This document shows, in pieces, positions 43,749-52,719 of a DNA stretch of 64,000 nucleotides (the first letter of the stretch is position 1; every line of letters begins with the position of its first letter). The DNA comes from Lacrimispora sphenoides (GTDB lineage: Bacteria; Bacillota; Clostridia; Lachnospirales; Lachnospiraceae), in NCBI RefSeq assembly GCF_900105215.1, contig NZ_FOIP01000002.1, forward strand, positions 1,054,001 to 1,118,000, read 5' to 3'. The translations under genes and the position numbers were made by a program. Below the pieces are notes generated by a model that saw only the letters and a program-made list of their open reading frames with translations, was not told the DNA's origin and searched no databases.

Positions 43749-43782
43749 AGATCATAGGCTGAGATGTCTGTGATCTTTTTTT
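43749..43782 (+). terminator. Intrinsic terminator after the Crp/Fnr-type gene
   Basis: AGATCATAG (43749-43757) pairs with CTGTGATCT (43768-43776), followed by seven T. Confidence 0.87.
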
Positions 43783-43838
43783 GTTGTGTCTTTTTTGTGG
43801 GAAATGTTTTTGAATTGATGTGTGAAATGTTGCATTTT

Positions 43839-43895
43839 AGTAAAATATACTTTGTTTACTCTTATGTTGAAGCATATGAATATACCGTTTATAAT
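43839..43895 (+). promoter_or_regulatory. Crp-type palindrome and promoter of the catabolic cluster
   Basis: AGTAAA (43839-43844) and TTTACT (43855-43860) make a 22-bp palindrome, the usual length of a Crp/Fnr site. A promoter, TTGAAG (43867-43872) and TATAAT (43890-43895) with 17-bp spacing, lies just downstream. The remaining AT-rich stretch to 44050 holds only the transcript leader. Confidence 0.5.
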
Positions 43896-44050
43896 AAAAA
43901 AACAAAAAACAAATATGGATTGTATACGAAATAAATAAAGATGGTTCAAGAGGAAAAAAGGAAACATATAAAAAGCACCAAAATTAAGGAAATCCTATCA
44001 CATATAACTTGTGAAGAGATATATTCAATTGAAAGAGAGGAAAAGTTTTC

Positions 44051-44965
44051 ATGACAAATTTACAAGGATCTTGGGTAGCTATGCCCACACCATTTACAGA
44101 GGATGACAAAATTGATTATCAGGGGTTTGATACCTTAATCCAACGTCAAATAAAATATGGTACATCCCAGCTATTTGTATTAGGTTCCGCAGGAGAGGTT
44201 ACCCTCCTAACGCAGGAAGAGAAACAGGACATTGTACGAGAAGTTATAAAAATGACAAAGGGAAAAATTCCGGTATTCTTTAGTGCATCTGCAATGACAA
44301 CGGATCAAAGCGTAGAATTTGCAAAATTTTGTGAAAAAGAAGGGGCAGATGGTGTAATCTTTACAGTCCCCCCTTATGTACTGATTCCGCAGACAGCAGC
44401 TTATATACATCTGAATACTTGTATGAGTGCTGTTGACATACCTTGTGGTATTTACAATAATCCATCAAGATTAGGCGTACAGATTATGCCGGAAACAATC
44501 AAAAAACTCTCTGATAACCATTCGAATTTTGTTGTTGATAAAGAGGCAATGCCAAGTGTAGAACAATTAGTTCAGGTTCAGAGACTTTGCGGAGATAAGA
44601 TCAAAATTATGTGCTGTGATTATCCAAAATATTCAATTGTTATTCCAACTTTGGCAGTAGGTGGCACTGGTACCGCTAATATTGGAGGAAATATTATTCC
44701 GGAAGAAGCGGCCTCTTACTCCAGGCCATGGACCAATATGGAAATTGTGGAAGATTGCCGCCGTGATTATTTCAAATGGTTCCCATTATTGCAGAAACTT
44801 TATGATTTTTCTAATCCTATTGTTATCAAAGCTGCACTTAATATCTTAGGTTTGCCTGGAGGACATTTAAGAAAGCCGTATCAAGCATATGGCGGGAACC
44901 GCCTGGCAGAACTGGAGACGATGATGGGTGAGATGGGCGTCATAGATAAGTATGGGATGAAATAG
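44051..44965 (+). CDS. DapA/N-acetylneuraminate-lyase superfamily aldolase
   Basis: This 304-residue TIM-barrel lyase has the standard GSAGEVTLLTQEEK, a near-canonical GxxGE substrate loop. The Tyr of IYNNPSRLGV (about residue 135) and the Schiff-base Lys in FVVDKEAMPS (about 161) are both present, so the class I aldolase chemistry is intact. It differs from true DapA in the GTGTANIGGN region. With a TRAP transporter, RidA and flavoprotein in the same cluster, it probably cleaves or condenses a keto acid from the imported substrate. It begins the operon after the putative Crp-controlled promoter. A GAGAGG site is present. Confidence 0.88.
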   Translation: MTNLQGSWVAMPTPFTEDDKIDYQGFDTLIQRQIKYGTSQLFVLGSAGEVTLLTQEEKQDIVREVIKMTKGKIPVFFSASAMTTDQSVEFAKFCEKEGADGVIFTVPPYVLIPQTAAYIHLNTCMSAVDIPCGIYNNPSRLGVQIMPETIKKLSDNHSNFVVDKEAMPSVEQLVQVQRLCGDKIKIMCCDYPKYSIVIPTLAVGGTGTANIGGNIIPEEAASYSRPWTNMEIVEDCRRDYFKWFPLLQKLYDFSNPIVIKAALNILGLPGGHLRKPYQAYGGNRLAELETMMGEMGVIDKYGMK

Positions 44966-44975
44966 GGAGACAGCT

Positions 44976-46337
44976 ATGGGAGAGAAACTAATTGTAATAG
45001 GAGGAACTGCTGCAGGTTTAAGCGCCGCTTCAAAAGCGAGGCGCTTAAACCCGGAGTTAGATATTAAAGTATTCGAAAAGTCCGGATATGTAAGTTACGG
45101 TGCATGTGGATTACCCTATTTTGTGGGAGGTTTAATTGATGAACCGGAAGATTTGATTGCAATTTCTGCAAATGATCTGACAATAAAAAGGAATATTTCC
45201 ACTTTCACTCATCATGAAGTAACTAAAATTGACCGGGAAAAGAAAAGCGTTTCGGTCATGAATTTGAATACAAAAGAAACTAGAAATTATATGTATGATA
45301 AGCTTGTAATTGCTACCGGTGCTGTTCCGATAAAACCGTCGATTCCCGGTGTGCATTCAAATGGTGTTTATTATTTAAGAACAGTGGAAGATGGAATCAT
45401 CTTAAAAGAAAGGGCTTTAACTTCTGGGAAAATTGCTGCGATAATCGGTGGAGGGTTTATTGGTCTTGAAATGGCGGAAGAACTGATGAGAAGAGGCATA
45501 TCAGTCCATCTGTATGAAATGATGGACCGTTTATTACCATTTTTGGATGCCAATTTTTCTGATATAGTAAAAGAGAATTTGGAAAAAAATGGTGTTAAAG
45601 TTCATCTTAATACAAAAGTAGGCGAGTTTCAAACGGAAAATGGTCATGTAAAGGCGGTAATGACCTTAAAAGGTGAGAGGCAGGATGTTGATTTCGTGCT
45701 ATTGTCAATTGGCGTTAAGCCAGCTACTGATTTAGCGAAAGCGGCGGAATTAGAGCTTGGCATAAAGGATGCAATCGTCGTTGATGATGGAATGCAGACA
45801 AACGATTTATCAATCTGGGCTTGTGGAGATTGCGTTCAGATGAAACATCTGGTCACAGGGCGCCCGACTTATGTTCCGCTTGGGACTACTGCCAACAAAC
45901 AAGGAAAAGTTGCAGGGGAAAATTTGGCAGGTGGAAAAGAGATTTTCCCTGGTGTGCTAGGATCAATGGTAACCAAAGTATTTGATTTAACGATTGCTGC
46001 CACCGGTCTTTCTGCAGAACAGGCAAAACAGGCAGGGTTGAATCCTGCAATATCAATTATCACCAAAGCAGATAAGGCCTCCTATTATCCGGGAGGAAAA
46101 GACAATAAGATTTGCCTTATCTTAGATAAAAGTACAGGACGCCTCTTAGGAGCCCAAGGTATCGGAAGTGAGAGTGTAGCAGGAAGAATCAATGTATTTG
46201 CAGCTGCTATTACCTGTGGAATGACGGTGACACAAATCAGTGAACTGGATTTGGTCTATGCACCACCGGTTGCACCTGTATACGATCCGGTTTTGATTGC
46301 GGCCAGTCAAGCGATTAAGATGGTAGAAAGGCAGTGA
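44976..46337 (+). CDS. CoA-disulfide reductase/NADH oxidase-like flavoprotein
   Basis: This 453-residue FAD enzyme of the NADH oxidase/CoA-disulfide-reductase group opens VIGGTAAGLSAASKARRL and has the single redox Cys in SYGACGLPYFVGG (about residue 44). The NAD motif is AAIIGGGFIGLEMAEELM, the FAD closing segment is IWACGDCVQMKHL, and a C-terminal dimerisation domain ends the chain. Single-Cys members reduce CoA disulfides, persulfides, peroxide or O2. It starts 10 bp after the aldolase gene. Its role in this catabolic cluster is unclear; redox protection or a reductive step are both possible. Confidence 0.88.
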   Translation: MGEKLIVIGGTAAGLSAASKARRLNPELDIKVFEKSGYVSYGACGLPYFVGGLIDEPEDLIAISANDLTIKRNISTFTHHEVTKIDREKKSVSVMNLNTKETRNYMYDKLVIATGAVPIKPSIPGVHSNGVYYLRTVEDGIILKERALTSGKIAAIIGGGFIGLEMAEELMRRGISVHLYEMMDRLLPFLDANFSDIVKENLEKNGVKVHLNTKVGEFQTENGHVKAVMTLKGERQDVDFVLLSIGVKPATDLAKAAELELGIKDAIVVDDGMQTNDLSIWACGDCVQMKHLVTGRPTYVPLGTTANKQGKVAGENLAGGKEIFPGVLGSMVTKVFDLTIAATGLSAEQAKQAGLNPAISIITKADKASYYPGGKDNKICLILDKSTGRLLGAQGIGSESVAGRINVFAAAITCGMTVTQISELDLVYAPPVAPVYDPVLIAASQAIKMVERQ

Positions 46338-46341
46338 AGAA

Positions 46342-46752
46342 ATGGCAAAATTATATGATGTCATAATTCCGGGAGGGGAGGATATTCGTGAAGCAATTAC
46401 GGAATTTGTGTTAAAAAAGGATTGGGAAGAAGTGAGCGTAATAGGAGCAGTGGGATCTGTGCAAGATATCAGCTTTACGTCTCCGATTGAGAATAGGCTG
46501 CCGCTAAGGACAGGCGTTACTCCGTGCTTCGGAGCTGCTGAAATCTTATCTTTTAGTGGAGAAATTATGAGAAGGGAGAAGATGGATCCGGAATTGGAGT
46601 CAGTATATCCTGACAAAAACAGTCCACTGTTTGTCCATATTCATGCAAGCTGTGCCATTGCAGGGGGACATGTGTATGGAGGAGGGCTTAAATGTGGGAA
46701 GGCATTTCGTTCGCTTCGCGTTTTTATGGTGCCATTAAAAAACAATAATTAA
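46342..46752 (+). CDS. PPC-domain (DUF296) protein
   Basis: This 136-residue PPC/DUF296 protein starts DVIIPGGEDIREAITEFV and has the conserved C-terminal block LFVHIHASCAIAGGHVYGGGL with its His residues, followed by KAFRSLRVFMV. PPC proteins form trimers related to AT-hook plant proteins; in bacteria their function is unclear, with possible metal-binding through the His motif. It begins 4 bp after the flavoprotein gene and precedes the TAXI binding protein by 10 bp, so it is fully embedded in the operon. Confidence 0.82.
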   Translation: MAKLYDVIIPGGEDIREAITEFVLKKDWEEVSVIGAVGSVQDISFTSPIENRLPLRTGVTPCFGAAEILSFSGEIMRREKMDPELESVYPDKNSPLFVHIHASCAIAGGHVYGGGLKCGKAFRSLRVFMVPLKNNN

Positions 46753-46762
46753 TTGGGAGGTT

Positions 46763-47818
46763 ATGATGAAGATAATAAGATTAGTCGCACTTTCGTTAGC
46801 ATTAGGTATTTTATTAACTGCATGTAGCGAGAATTCAGGAGGAGGAACAACCGCAGCTGTAGCAGATAAAGCAGATAATTCCAGCTCAGGAGCAGCAGAT
46901 CATGGAAACATTCAAAAACCGTCATCACCGCTGCGGTATTCCTTAGGAACTGGTTCTTCAGGAGGTAATTTCTATTTGATTGGTGGTGGTGCTACCACCA
47001 TATTAAATAATAAACTTCCGGATTATTTTGTTATTACAGCAGAAGAAACCGGAGGTTCCACAGCAAATCTTACCATGATACAAAACGGTGAAGCAGAAAT
47101 CGGTATTGCAATGACCTCAACACTTGATCCGAGTATCACCGGAGAGCCACTTGATAAAGTTAGAGGAATGGTACCGTTATATCCTTCTTACATGACAATG
47201 TATTCATTAAAATCTGCCAATATTAACACTTTAACAGATTTGAATGGCAGAATTATTGGTTTGGGCTCTAAGGGAGCGGCGATGGACAGTGTACTTCGTC
47301 AGGCGTTTGATGAGATGGGAATTAAACCTTCTTCGATTTATAATGACGGTTTTGGAGCTACAGCATCAGCAGTAGGAGATGGCCAGTTAGATGCGGCGGT
47401 TATGTTCTCTTATCCTCCATTTTCCTCCATTACAGAATTGGAAGCTACACAAGATTTGGGCTTTATTGGGCTAACAGAAGAAGAGCAAAAGCAGTTAACA
47501 GATATGTTTCCGTTTTATAGTCCGGATGTGCTGCCAGCAGGTTCTTATAAAGGCATAACAGAGGATCTGCCTGTTGTAACTGAGTGGAACATGTTAGTCG
47601 GAAGTACTGATGTATCTCAGGAGTACGGTTATCTTCTTACAAAAACGTTATTTGAAAGCAATCCGGAGTTAGTTGAAATACATAAAAGTTTAACTCATGC
47701 TGTTCCTGAATATTGTAAGTACTTTAACATTCCTCTACATGCAGGGACTGTTCAGTATTTAAAGGAAATCGGATCAGATATACCAGCAGAGTTAATTCCC
47801 GAGGAGTATGTTGAATAG
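46763..47818 (+). CDS. TAXI-family TRAP transporter solute-binding lipoprotein
   Basis: This 351-residue binding protein has a lipoprotein signal (LVALSLALGILLTACSENS, lipid Cys at about 21), a Ser/Gly-rich linker, and then the TAXI start YSLGTGSSGGNFYLIGGGATT. Further family text is ITAEETGGSTANLTMIQNGE and ADIGIAM-type residues (AEIGIAMTSTLDP). It captures an organic acid outside and delivers it to the fused permease encoded next. TAXI systems import dicarboxylates, glutamate-like or other acids; the ligand here is unknown. The GGGAGG site is strong. Confidence 0.92.
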   Translation: MMKIIRLVALSLALGILLTACSENSGGGTTAAVADKADNSSSGAADHGNIQKPSSPLRYSLGTGSSGGNFYLIGGGATTILNNKLPDYFVITAEETGGSTANLTMIQNGEAEIGIAMTSTLDPSITGEPLDKVRGMVPLYPSYMTMYSLKSANINTLTDLNGRIIGLGSKGAAMDSVLRQAFDEMGIKPSSIYNDGFGATASAVGDGQLDAAVMFSYPPFSSITELEATQDLGFIGLTEEEQKQLTDMFPFYSPDVLPAGSYKGITEDLPVVTEWNMLVGSTDVSQEYGYLLTKTLFESNPELVEIHKSLTHAVPEYCKYFNIPLHAGTVQYLKEIGSDIPAELIPEEYVE

Positions 47819-47843
47819 AAAACTAAAGATTGGTGGGGAAAAA

Positions 47844-49727
47844 ATGAAATACCAAAAAATTAATAAAACTATGATAATAGCTTTAGCACTCTTTGCGGTA
47901 GTGATTCATGTAGGCAATTATACTTTCTTTACAATGCCTAGTATCTTATTTTATGCATGGCATTTGTTTTTGGGCCTGTTCTTTATTTTTCTGACGAATC
48001 CGTTGGGAAAGGGAAAAGAGTTATCTCCCTCCATTCAAATGGCCTGCCGCGTTGCAGATTGGACCTTAATTATTCTTACCATCGTTGTAAGTGGTTACGT
48101 AATTATTAACTATGAGTCTTATGTGTTTAATATGCAAAACAATAAACTAAATAATCAGCTGTTTGTATTCGGCATTATCATTACCCTGATTGTATTAGAG
48201 GCAGGGAGGCGAGTTCTTGGAAATGTGCTTCCTCTTATCGCAATTGTTGCTATAATTTATGCTCTCTTTGGTAATAAGATACCGGGGCTATTTGGTCATA
48301 GAGGTTATTCCATGCAGAGAGTTGTACTGGCAATTTTTAGTGATAGAGGTGTATATGGTACACCGATTGGAACTTCTGCAACAAATGTGTACCTGTTTTT
48401 ATTATTTGCTGCGTTTCTTAATGTATCTGGTGCGGATGAGATTTTTCAAAATATTGCAACTGCATTGGCTGGAAAAAAACGTGGCGGACCCGCGAAAATG
48501 GCGGTTATTGCCAGTGCCTTTTTTGGTACAATTTCTGGTAGTTGTGTAGCCAACGTAGTTAGTACCGGTGCATTTACTATACCACTTATGAAGCGAAGTG
48601 GATATCGAAAAGATGTAGCTGGAGCGGTCGAAGCAGTAGCATCTACTGGTGGTCAGATTATGCCTCCCATTATGGGTGCAGCAGCATTTGTGTTAGCAGA
48701 TGTTACTGGCGTACAGTATGCAACTGTTTGTATCTCAGCATTGCTTCCAGCATTTATGTACTACTTCTGTTTAATGAAAATGGTGGACTTAGAAGCAGTA
48801 AAATATGGTATTAAAGGTTTGGATGAAAGTGAAATACCAGATTTAGGCGAATCCTTAAAGCGTGGTATGAAATTATTTGTTCCTGTTGCAGTTCTTCTAT
48901 TCATGATGCTTGTACTTAAAACAACTCCAATGAAGGCAGCTATTTTTGCAACAGCATCTATTATTATTTTGGGATTATTGGACGGAAAAAATCGCATGAA
49001 ATTGCAGGATATGATAGATGGAGCAGTAAGTGCAGGAAAGTCCTTGTGTTCCGTTGTAGGTGCTTGTGCAACAGCAGGAATCGTTGTGGCAGTTTTCTCT
49101 CTTACAGGACTTGGCCTTAAATTTTCTAACTTTATCGTTCAGATGGGAGGAAATTCTTTAATTCCCAGTCTTATACTGGCTATGCTTGTATGTGCGGTAC
49201 TTGGAATGGGGCTTCCGACCACTGCTGCATACATCGTATGTGCAACAGCAATTGCACCGGCTTTAGTCGGTTTAGGAGTACCTCTTTTACCAGCACACTT
49301 GTTCCTGATGTATTTTGCCTCACTTTCTGCTATTACTCCCCCCGTGGCCGTTGCATCGTATGCGGCGGCTGGTATAGCAGAAGAAAATCCGATGAAGGTT
49401 GGATTGACTGCTGTAAAGCTTGGTATAACTGGATTTATCCTTCCATTTGCATTCGTTCTGAATACGGATTATGTAACCTTAACCTTTAGTTTCCAAACAT
49501 TGATGACTATTTTATCTAGTATCGTAATTTGCTATTCACTGGCCTGCCTGCTACAGGGATATGTTGAATCCAGGATTACTATATTTGAAAGAATAGGCTA
49601 TCTGGTTGTAATTGTATTAGCAATCACTCCATTTTTTGTTCATTCAGCGATTGGTATTGTATTGTTTGTCGTGTTATATGGTGGACGGCAGATAGAAGCA
49701 CGGAGAAAATATCGTGTATTAGCATAG
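47844..49727 (+). CDS. TRAP transporter fused permease (4TM/12TM)
   Basis: This permease of about 627 residues carries small (DctQ-like) and large (DctM-like) subunits fused, as is standard for TAXI-type TRAP systems. The N-terminal four helices begin TMIIALALFAVVIHVGNYTFF. The large part contains GRRVLGNVLPLIAIVAIIYALFG, FFGTISGSCVANVVSTGAFT, GGQIMPPIMGAAAFV and VLGMGLPTTAAYIVCATAIAPAL, the conserved TRAP motifs. The ATG at 47844, with GGTGGGG upstream, is preferred over an ATG at 47808 that lies inside the end of the binding-protein gene. Confidence 0.92.
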   Translation: MKYQKINKTMIIALALFAVVIHVGNYTFFTMPSILFYAWHLFLGLFFIFLTNPLGKGKELSPSIQMACRVADWTLIILTIVVSGYVIINYESYVFNMQNNKLNNQLFVFGIIITLIVLEAGRRVLGNVLPLIAIVAIIYALFGNKIPGLFGHRGYSMQRVVLAIFSDRGVYGTPIGTSATNVYLFLLFAAFLNVSGADEIFQNIATALAGKKRGGPAKMAVIASAFFGTISGSCVANVVSTGAFTIPLMKRSGYRKDVAGAVEAVASTGGQIMPPIMGAAAFVLADVTGVQYATVCISALLPAFMYYFCLMKMVDLEAVKYGIKGLDESEIPDLGESLKRGMKLFVPVAVLLFMMLVLKTTPMKAAIFATASIIILGLLDGKNRMKLQDMIDGAVSAGKSLCSVVGACATAGIVVAVFSLTGLGLKFSNFIVQMGGNSLIPSLILAMLVCAVLGMGLPTTAAYIVCATAIAPALVGLGVPLLPAHLFLMYFASLSAITPPVAVASYAAAGIAEENPMKVGLTAVKLGITGFILPFAFVLNTDYVTLTFSFQTLMTILSSIVICYSLACLLQGYVESRITIFERIGYLVVIVLAITPFFVHSAIGIVLFVVLYGGRQIEARRKYRVLA

Positions 49728-49788
49728 GTATATAAATACGAATGAAGAACGCAGTCTTCAGAATAAATTTTATTAGGAGGATATAGAA

Positions 49789-50169
49789 GTGAATAAACAA
49801 AGTGTTGAAACAGAATTTGCACCAAAAGCTATTGGACCTTATTCTCAGGCGATTCTGTCAAATGGTATGATTTTCGTATCAGGTCAGATTCCGATTGATC
49901 CCAATACAGGTGATTTCTCAGATGATAATATTACAGCAAATACAAAACAGTCTCTGGAAAATATAAAAGCAATTTTAGAAAAAGTTGGATATACCATGTC
50001 TGATGTTGTAAAGACAACTGTTTATTTAAAGGATATGGAGGATTTTGCAGCCATGAATGAAATGTACGCAAAATATTTTGCGGCTCCTTTTCCGGCAAGA
50101 GCAGCATTCCAGGTAGCAAAACTACCAAAAGATGCAAAGATAGAAATTGAAGCAATTGCAGTAAAATAA
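49789..50169 (+). CDS. ridA: RidA-family enamine/imine deaminase
   Basis: RidA hydrolyses reactive enamine/imine intermediates made by PLP enzymes from Ser or Thr. The 126-residue length is standard. It has [33 protein letters not shown], the Arg of [16 protein letters not shown] (about residue 104) and the Glu of KIEIEAIAV. These active-site residues look intact. It starts with GTG after TTAGGAGG. As last gene of the TRAP cluster it suggests that a 2-keto, amino or imino acid is produced in the pathway. Confidence 0.94.
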   Translation: MNKQSVETEFAPKAIGPYSQAILSNGMIFVSGQIPIDPNTGDFSDDNITANTKQSLENIKAILEKVGYTMSDVVKTTVYLKDMEDFAAMNEMYAKYFAAPFPARAAFQVAKLPKDAKIEIEAIAVK

Positions 50170-50189
50170 TTAAATGATATAGCTCATGC

Positions 50190-50460
50190 ATGAAAGTAAA
50201 TGCCTTCCGTTGCGCCTACTTGGCCATTACGGCTATCCTTGCAAGTGCGCATGTAATAAGTTTTGACGATGTGGAGACCGTACGTCAGTTTATGTATCAG
50301 GGAGTTTTTATTTTACTCTTTGCCAGGATCCATGGACCCAAGGATACAAGGCTGTTCATATGCTGTTTGACTATTTTGTAGATGACAGGCATAATGTTCC
50401 CGAAATTTACATCATAAAAACAATTATAAAATTAAAGAGAATCTGGATTAGCAAGTTAAC
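50190..50460 (+). pseudogene. Remnant of a LacI-type/periplasmic-binding-domain protein, C-terminus
   Basis: No intact frame exists. One frame reads DDVETVRQFMYQGV (about 50265-50310). A neighbouring frame then reads SFYFTLCQDPWTQGYKAVHM and LFDYFVDDRHNVPEIY up to about 50430. Together these resemble the end of the sugar-binding domain of LacI-family regulators or sugar-binding proteins. The shift falls in a T-rich run, so a small indel has broken the gene. The N-terminal part, including any helix-turn-helix, is absent. A 63-codon frame starting at 50190 is part of this remnant. Confidence 0.55.
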
Positions 50461-50544
50461 TGTTATACTAATTGAATAAAAAACACTAAGAAATCCAGTA
50501 AAACAAACTCTTTATTGGAAGTCAGGTAACGGGAAAAGTAAGAC

Positions 50545-50571
50545 GGGACGCAGTTAAAAATAACGCGTCCC
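50545..50571 (+). terminator. Hairpin, possible terminator
   Basis: GGGACGC (50545-50551) pairs with GCGTCCC (50565-50571), followed by ATTTATT. The rest of the region up to 50895 is AT-rich with no convincing gene. Confidence 0.55.
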
Positions 50572-50895
50572 ATTTATTATGCTCTTTCGTGGAAATGGAC
50601 GAGGGCGTATGAACAAAAAGGAACAGATAAAGCATTCGCCGGAGTGCGGCTGGATATTACAGGTTATGGACACATTGAAAAAACTATTTAAAAACTGAAA
50701 TAAAATCAATTAAAATATACGGGATTTGAAGCGAAAATACCAAGAGGGTTTTAAGATATGTTATCATATTTAAAAAAATGCCCATCTTTGCAGGAAATAA
50801 AATATTTGCTATAATAAAAATTGCCATATTTTCAAACGCTCATTGCGACGGATATATGGAGCTTCATATAAATGATACCGGAAAGAGGAAAAGGG

Positions 50896-52719
50896 ATGAA
50901 AAAGCCTTCTAAATTATCTGTTCGGATGTTTCTATTGTTACTGCTATGTGTGGTCATGCCTTTGGCAGGAACCTGTATTTACGTACGCGTCAGCATGGAA
51001 CATTTTATCCAGGAAAAGCTGAGTGAAAAAGTTATTCAGAACATTTCAAGGGGAGAACGGAATATCTGCGATAATTTACAAAACATAGCCGCTTTGACCA
51101 ACGTCTTTGTATATGACGAAGAACTGCAAAGGCGTATTACAGATTCCAATACGTCTGAATATGAAAACACGAAGTATTTTGACCAGATGATACATAAGCT
51201 GAGCATTGCCAGCGGATTTGACTTCGTTCAGGATATGAAGATCATTCTGTTTGATGATTACAGCAGGATATACTCCAACTGGAGCATGAATTACCAGGAT
51301 TACCAGTTTCTCCTGGATCAGGATTGGGTGAAAAAGAGCAGGGAGAACAATGGGCATATTGTATGGGCAATGTTTAATCCGGCCTATATTATTGGGGAAC
51401 AGAAAGATCAGACCTACATTTCTCTGGCAAAATCCCTGCTCAATGATTATACAACGGGTAATGTCATAGGAACGCTTATCATCAGCATTGACCAGAAAAA
51501 ATTCAGCGACCTTTTGATGGAATACGCCTATGCCGGTGACATGGCCTATGTCTGTGTGGGAGAAGGAACTGTGCTAATGCAGAATGACACCCAGGGGCTC
51601 ATTCATGAAGAGGATATAAGGAATCTGTTCCGGGAGACGGAGAAGAAAAAAAGCGGGAGCCTGCGGTATCAGTCTGCAGGAGGAAACTTTCTTATAAGCT
51701 ATTACACCATACCAAAGCCGTGGGTGTTTAACGATCAGCAGATGAAAGTCTTTCATTTCACCAATTATCAGGAAGTGACCAATCAGGTGGAAATGATCGG
51801 GAGCAGGATGAATCTGATCATCCTGATCGTCATATGCGCGCTTGTCTTAATTCTGTATCTTTCCATCAGGATGCTGGTTAAGCCCATTGTAAAACTCAGC
51901 GGCCAAATGGAAAATTACACGCTGGATATGGATTTGAAAGATATCGATATGAAGCGGTCCGATGAGATCGGCCAGTTAAACCGCTCCTTCCGGCAAATGT
52001 CCATTAACATCCGCCATTTGTTTGAAGAGCTTAAAAATGAGCACGAGATAAAGGAAAAATACCGGTATGAGTCTTTGCGGGCACAGTTAAATCCCCATTT
52101 TCTATTCAATACCCTGTCTACTATCCGCTGGATGGCGATCATAAGAGGTGCGGATAATATCGTAGATGGAATTGATGCTTTGGCCCATATATTAAAATAC
52201 AGCATGAGCAGGGAAAACTGCCTGGTAACGGTGGCGGAAGAGGTGGAGAATATCAGGAATTATCTTTATATCCAAAACTGCCGCTACGGAAATCACTGCA
52301 GGCTGGAAATGGAACTTGAGGAAGACATTCTGAATTTGAAAACAGCTAAATTTATCCTTCAGCCCATTGTAGAAAATGCTATCATACATGGATATGACAA
52401 GGAAAGGGAAGAAATCCTGATCCGGATTTACGGATCTGCAGAGGTGGACAGCCTTAACATATATGTGGAGGATGACGGAGTAGGTATTTCCCCTAATGTT
52501 ATCAGGCAATTTGAGGCCTCCAGAGAAGGCCGGATAAAGGAAAGCAAGCTGACAGGCATCGGAATCAAGAATGTGGATGAGTATATCCGAATTACCTTCG
52601 GCAATGAGTATGGGCTGACCATAGAAAGTCTTAAAACAAGAGGGACGGTGGTATTGTTCACACTTCCGGTAATCAGAGAGGAGAAATCAGGGGATGAAAA
52701 GGGTGATGATTGTAGATGA
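50896..52719 (+). CDS. YesM-type sensor histidine kinase
   Basis: This membrane kinase of about 607 residues has a helix near 10-28 (MFLLLLLCVVMPLAGTCIYV), an extracytoplasmic domain, and a second helix near 300 (LIILIVICALVLILYLSI). The HAMP linker reads IVKLSGQMENYTL, and the His_kinase domain carries the phospho-His in LRAQLNPHFLFNTLSTIRWM. The HATPase follows (FILQPIVENAIIHGYDKE; VEDDGVGISP; LTGIGIKNVDEYI). Such kinases pair with AraC-type regulators to control sugar importers. The ATG at 50896 with AGAGGAAAAGGG is preferred; an ATG 24 bases upstream is possible. It overlaps the regulator gene. Confidence 0.93.
   Translation: MKKPSKLSVRMFLLLLLCVVMPLAGTCIYVRVSMEHFIQEKLSEKVIQNISRGERNICDNLQNIAALTNVFVYDEELQRRITDSNTSEYENTKYFDQMIHKLSIASGFDFVQDMKIILFDDYSRIYSNWSMNYQDYQFLLDQDWVKKSRENNGHIVWAMFNPAYIIGEQKDQTYISLAKSLLNDYTTGNVIGTLIISIDQKKFSDLLMEYAYAGDMAYVCVGEGTVLMQNDTQGLIHEEDIRNLFRETEKKKSGSLRYQSAGGNFLISYYTIPKPWVFNDQQMKVFHFTNYQEVTNQVEMIGSRMNLIILIVICALVLILYLSIRMLVKPIVKLSGQMENYTLDMDLKDIDMKRSDEIGQLNRSFRQMSINIRHLFEELKNEHEIKEKYRYESLRAQLNPHFLFNTLSTIRWMAIIRGADNIVDGIDALAHILKYSMSRENCLVTVAEEVENIRNYLYIQNCRYGNHCRLEMELEEDILNLKTAKFILQPIVENAIIHGYDKEREEILIRIYGSAEVDSLNIYVEDDGVGISPNVIRQFEASREGRIKESKLTGIGIKNVDEYIRITFGNEYGLTIESLKTRGTVVLFTLPVIREEKSGDEKGDDCR

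Noticed and set aside
50190..50381. 63-codon ORF as an independent small gene
   Set aside because: Its reading changes frame into a recognisable binding-domain end, so it is part of a decayed gene.
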